Assembly: GCA_017983635.1 (NCBI GenBank) | Contig: JAGOBA010000004.1 | Location: 186,001-250,000, forward strand | Length of the DNA: 64,000 nucleotides | Direction of reading: 5' to 3' | Source: Alphaproteobacteria bacterium | Lineage (GTDB): Bacteria; Pseudomonadota; Alphaproteobacteria; Micropepsales; Micropepsaceae | Part shown: positions 61,700 through 64,000 of the stretch, piece by piece | How positions within the stretch are numbered: position 1 is the stretch's first letter | Layout of the letters: each line of letters begins with the position of its first letter | Notes under the pieces: model-generated | What the model was told of the DNA's origin: nothing | Databases searched by the model: none | Seen by the model: the letters and a program-made list of their open reading frames with translations, nothing else | Made by a program: the position numbers and the translations under genes

Positions 61700-62494
61700 G
61701 TGGATGGTAGAGAGAGTGACCGCTTTTTTGGACGGTGCCTTAACCAGGCGGAAGCGGGTGGGTTTTTGTTCGGGCATTGGATCGCGCGCGAGGGCGGTGA
61801 AAATGTTGTGGCCCATGGCCATGACCATGCACATTTCATGTTTATCACTGCTGGCGACTTCATTTCAGAGGCCGAGGGGGGCTCTCTGCGCGCGGCGCCG
61901 ATCTTGGTATTCAATCCGGCCGACACATATCACCAAGATCACTTCGTCAGCCCCGGAGGCTTTTTTTCCGTCACTGTGCCTAACCACGCGGGTGCCGCCG
62001 CGCGTGAGATGCGCACGCCTCAGGCGCCGACCCACATTGCCGGTGCAACGGCTCTGGCCGCCGCGTGGCGGCTTATGCAGGAGCGGCCGAATGGAAGCGA
62101 TGAGGCGCGCCTGAGCGCGGAAGCGTTGTGTCTGGAGTTGCTGGGCGCGGTGACGCAATCGGGAGGCGAGCGGCGCGCACCGGGCTGGTTAAAGCGTGCA
62201 TGCGCGTTGCTGCGCGATGAGCGTACGCTACCCAGCGTCGCTGCGGTCGCCGCTGAATTGGGCGTGCATCCCATATATATGGCGCGGACATTTCGCGTCT
62301 TTTGCGGTTGCACACCTGGCGAGTATCTGCGCGCGTTTCGAGTTCATCGCGCGGCCAATTTGTTGGCGAAATCCTCTCGCCCGGTTGCCGAGATCGCCAC
62401 GGCTTGTGGGTACTTTGACCAAAGTCACCTCACCAGCAGCTTTCGGCGCTTGTACGGGGTAAGTCCGAAGCAATTTCGACAAAATCTCTCCTAA
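61700..62494 (+). CDS. AraC-family transcriptional regulator
   Basis: This 264-residue regulator has an N-terminal cupin-like effector domain (GENVVAHGHDHAHFMFITAGDFISEAEGG, with closely spaced histidines) and the C-terminal double HTH of AraC proteins. The first HTH is SVAAVAAELGVHPIYMARTFRVFCGCTP, the second PVAEIATACGYFDQSHLTSSFRRLYGVSPKQFR. The His cluster could bind metal or an anionic ligand. It starts at GTG 61700 after AGGAGGAG. The next gene, an S41-type peptidase, is on the same strand 96 bases on and may be a target. Confidence 0.9.
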   Translation: MDGRESDRFFGRCLNQAEAGGFLFGHWIAREGGENVVAHGHDHAHFMFITAGDFISEAEGGSLRAAPILVFNPADTYHQDHFVSPGGFFSVTVPNHAGAAAREMRTPQAPTHIAGATALAAAWRLMQERPNGSDEARLSAEALCLELLGAVTQSGGERRAPGWLKRACALLRDERTLPSVAAVAAELGVHPIYMARTFRVFCGCTPGEYLRAFRVHRAANLLAKSSRPVAEIATACGYFDQSHLTSSFRRLYGVSPKQFRQNLS

Positions 62495-62590
62495 GCCTGA
62501 CGAGCAGCGGGATCAGGTTCGTTTCCTATACAGGGGCCCGACCATCGTAAAGTGAAGGAGACGGAGTGGGGGCACTCCCAGGAGACGAAG

Positions 62591-64000
62591 TTGGATATTA
62601 GAGTTCTGGTCGCATCGGCGGCGATTGTTTGTGTTTCGGCGCCAGTTCAGGCGGCGAGTGTCGTCGAGTGGCGCGCAACGCTTGACACGATGGTTCGCGA
62701 AATTCGCACCACCCACCCTGCGCCTTTCGCTAAAGTCGGTGAGGTGACGTTCCTTCGCAATGCGGAGACGCTTGAGGCGGACCTGCCTCGGCTGAGCGAA
62801 GAGCAGCGCATGGTGCGCGCGATGCGCTTGGTGGCCTCGATCGGCGATGGCCACACCCAGCTCAATCCGGTCGGCCCGGAATTCGCGCTCTGGTATCCTG
62901 TGCGGCTTTTTCAGTTTACCGACGGCTATTTCATCACCAGCGCGCATCAGTCGGTCCGTGAGCTGGTCGGCGCGCAAGTGCTGGAGATCGCCGGGCGACC
63001 AGTGGCCGAGGTCGCGGAGGCGGCGCGCGACCTGCGTGGCGCCGACAACGCGTTCGACCGCATGCAGCGCATTGAGGCACTCCATTGTGCGCCCCTGATG
63101 CGCGGCTTGGGCTACGCCGACGAGGTCCGTCGGCTGCATCTGCGGCTGCGGCTGCGCCATGGACGCGTGGTGGAGCGCGTGCTGACGCCGTCTCCCACCA
63201 ACAATTCGCGCTTCAGCGCCGATGAGCCGGCGTTTTCCTGGGACGCCTTGACCGAAGTCTATACACCGCCAATGGCGCCCTATGAGGAGATGATCAGCGC
63301 TTATCGCGGGCTACCGGCGAGTGCGTATCGGGATGTCGATCTCACCCGCCCGCCGCACTTCATGTATCGGCGGCTGCAGGTGGCGAGAGCGATACCTGAG
63401 CACGATGCGTTCTACATGCAGTTCAACGCCGTCGCGCCTGAGGAGATGCTGCCCTTCCTGCGTCAGCAGATGGCGGCGATTGAAACGCAACGGCCACGGC
63501 GTCTGATCATCGACCTACGCTACAATCCCGGCGGCGACGGCAGCCGCAACATCGAAGTCGTGCACCAATTTGTCGAGCGATTGCCAAAACCGCCCTGGCG
63601 GGAGCTCTATTTGATCCTTGGACGGCGAACCTTCAGCGCCGCCGTCAATTTGGCCGATGCACTCATCGACAATGTGCCGCTCACCGTCGTCGGCGAGCCG
63701 CCCGGAGCGGCCCTCAATCACCTTGGCGATGCAGCTGAGCACGATTATCAGCATCCGCGCTTGGCTCTGTTCGTCTCGACCCGGCGGCATCAAATGAGCG
63801 AGTCCGACGATCTGCGCTCCATCATGGCCGTGGATATGCCCGCGCAGATGTCGTCAGCGGATTACGTCGCCGGTCGCGATTCGGCGGTCGATCCGATCCT
63901 GAATGGAGCAGAAATGCGTTCGATTCCGCAAATCGCGCTAAGTGATGGCGGAACCACGGCGCGGCGAGCCTGGGACGATCGGCGTGTTCGGTTTGCAAGC
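62591..64000 (+). CDS. S41-family-like serine peptidase (3' end outside window)
   Basis: This gene is open from TTG 62591 to the last base of the window: 470 codons without a stop, so it is truncated at the 3' end. The start has AGGAG six bases upstream and a signal peptide (LVASAAIVCVSAPVQA). The body has a helical domain with LVASIGDGHTQL and the S41/tail-specific-protease core: RLIIDLRYNPGGDGSRN, then LGRRTFSAAVNLADALI with the serine that would be catalytic, and VGEPPGAALNHLGD. PDZ-domain features are not obvious. It would be exported and cleave periplasmic or surface peptides. Confidence 0.75.
   Translation, partial: MDIRVLVASAAIVCVSAPVQAASVVEWRATLDTMVREIRTTHPAPFAKVGEVTFLRNAETLEADLPRLSEEQRMVRAMRLVASIGDGHTQLNPVGPEFALWYPVRLFQFTDGYFITSAHQSVRELVGAQVLEIAGRPVAEVAEAARDLRGADNAFDRMQRIEALHCAPLMRGLGYADEVRRLHLRLRLRHGRVVERVLTPSPTNNSRFSADEPAFSWDALTEVYTPPMAPYEEMISAYRGLPASAYRDVDLTRPPHFMYRRLQVARAIPEHDAFYMQFNAVAPEEMLPFLRQQMAAIETQRPRRLIIDLRYNPGGDGSRNIEVVHQFVERLPKPPWRELYLILGRRTFSAAVNLADALIDNVPLTVVGEPPGAALNHLGDAAEHDYQHPRLALFVSTRRHQMSESDDLRSIMAVDMPAQMSSADYVAGRDSAVDPILNGAEMRSIPQIALSDGGTTARRAWDDRRVRFAS

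Overview
The window is gene-dense, GC-rich bacterial chromosome. The gene set (glutamyl-tRNA synthetase ending in a KRLGS motif, an Atm1-type ABC exporter, cytochrome c', CsoR-governed copper genes, and a cyclopropane-synthase/flavin-oxidase lipid locus with an RpoE/ChrR-like promoter) points to an alphaproteobacterium. A caulobacterial, hyphomonad or micropepsid relative is plausible, but genus cannot be fixed from sequence alone. I see no rRNA, tRNA, CRISPR array, complete insertion sequence or prophage.

Layout. 1-7.2 kb: the 3' end of recJ, a phosphate-selective-type porin, a small holin-like membrane protein, a TauE/SafE transporter, a nitroreductase, a DUF1190 protein, a Cj0069-type ATP-grasp-like protein, and a coupled pair of PAS-like regulators. 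7.4-8.0 kb: an orphan PEP-CTERM protein. 8.2-18.8 kb: a Gfo/Idh/MocA dehydrogenase and DegT aminotransferase pair (probably amino-sugar/lipid A), a lipoprotein, nadE, gltX, cysS, cimA, rarD and a LOG-family enzyme; a 142-bp composite palindrome sits between cysS and cimA. 19-26.5 kb: two c-type cytochromes, a LysM protein, the Atm1-like exporter and an 803-residue membrane protein with seven TPR-like repeats. 26.6-33.2 kb: small accessory genes, including four related single-TM proteins of unknown function on the minus strand, interleaved with a thioesterase, an FGGY kinase and an acetyltransferase. 33.3-36.2 kb: an asparagine synthase and a crotonase.

36.2-48.7 kb is a metal island. An iron part holds an FTR1 permease fused in frame to an outer-membrane-like C-terminal domain, a cupredoxin and a Fur-box-like site. 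A copper part holds csoR, a YHS-domain Cu+-ATPase, a DUF411 protein, a CopI-like cupredoxin, CopB, a multicopper oxidase and an RND pump with adaptor. Two nearly identical G/C-tract palindromes, one between csoR and the ATPase and one before the multicopper oxidase, look like CsoR operators that double as promoter spacers.

49.1-53.6 kb encodes a secreted FecR-domain protein and a large autotransporter. 53.8-55.3 kb holds a membrane-anchored protein with a PD-(D/E)XK-like core, then an acetyltransferase. 55.3-59.6 kb is a membrane-lipid modification locus: GPH-type transporter, flavin amine oxidase, chalcone-isomerase-like protein and cyclopropane-synthase-family methyltransferase. The last 4 kb carries an orphan phage-type HTH protein, a 13-bp tandem repeat array, an AraC regulator and the start of an S41-type peptidase that runs off the window.

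The most interesting items are the FTR1/barrel fusion, the paired CsoR operators with predicted leaderless transcripts, the family of single-TM paralogues, the membrane-tethered nuclease-like protein, and the RpoE-like leaderless promoter of the lipid locus.
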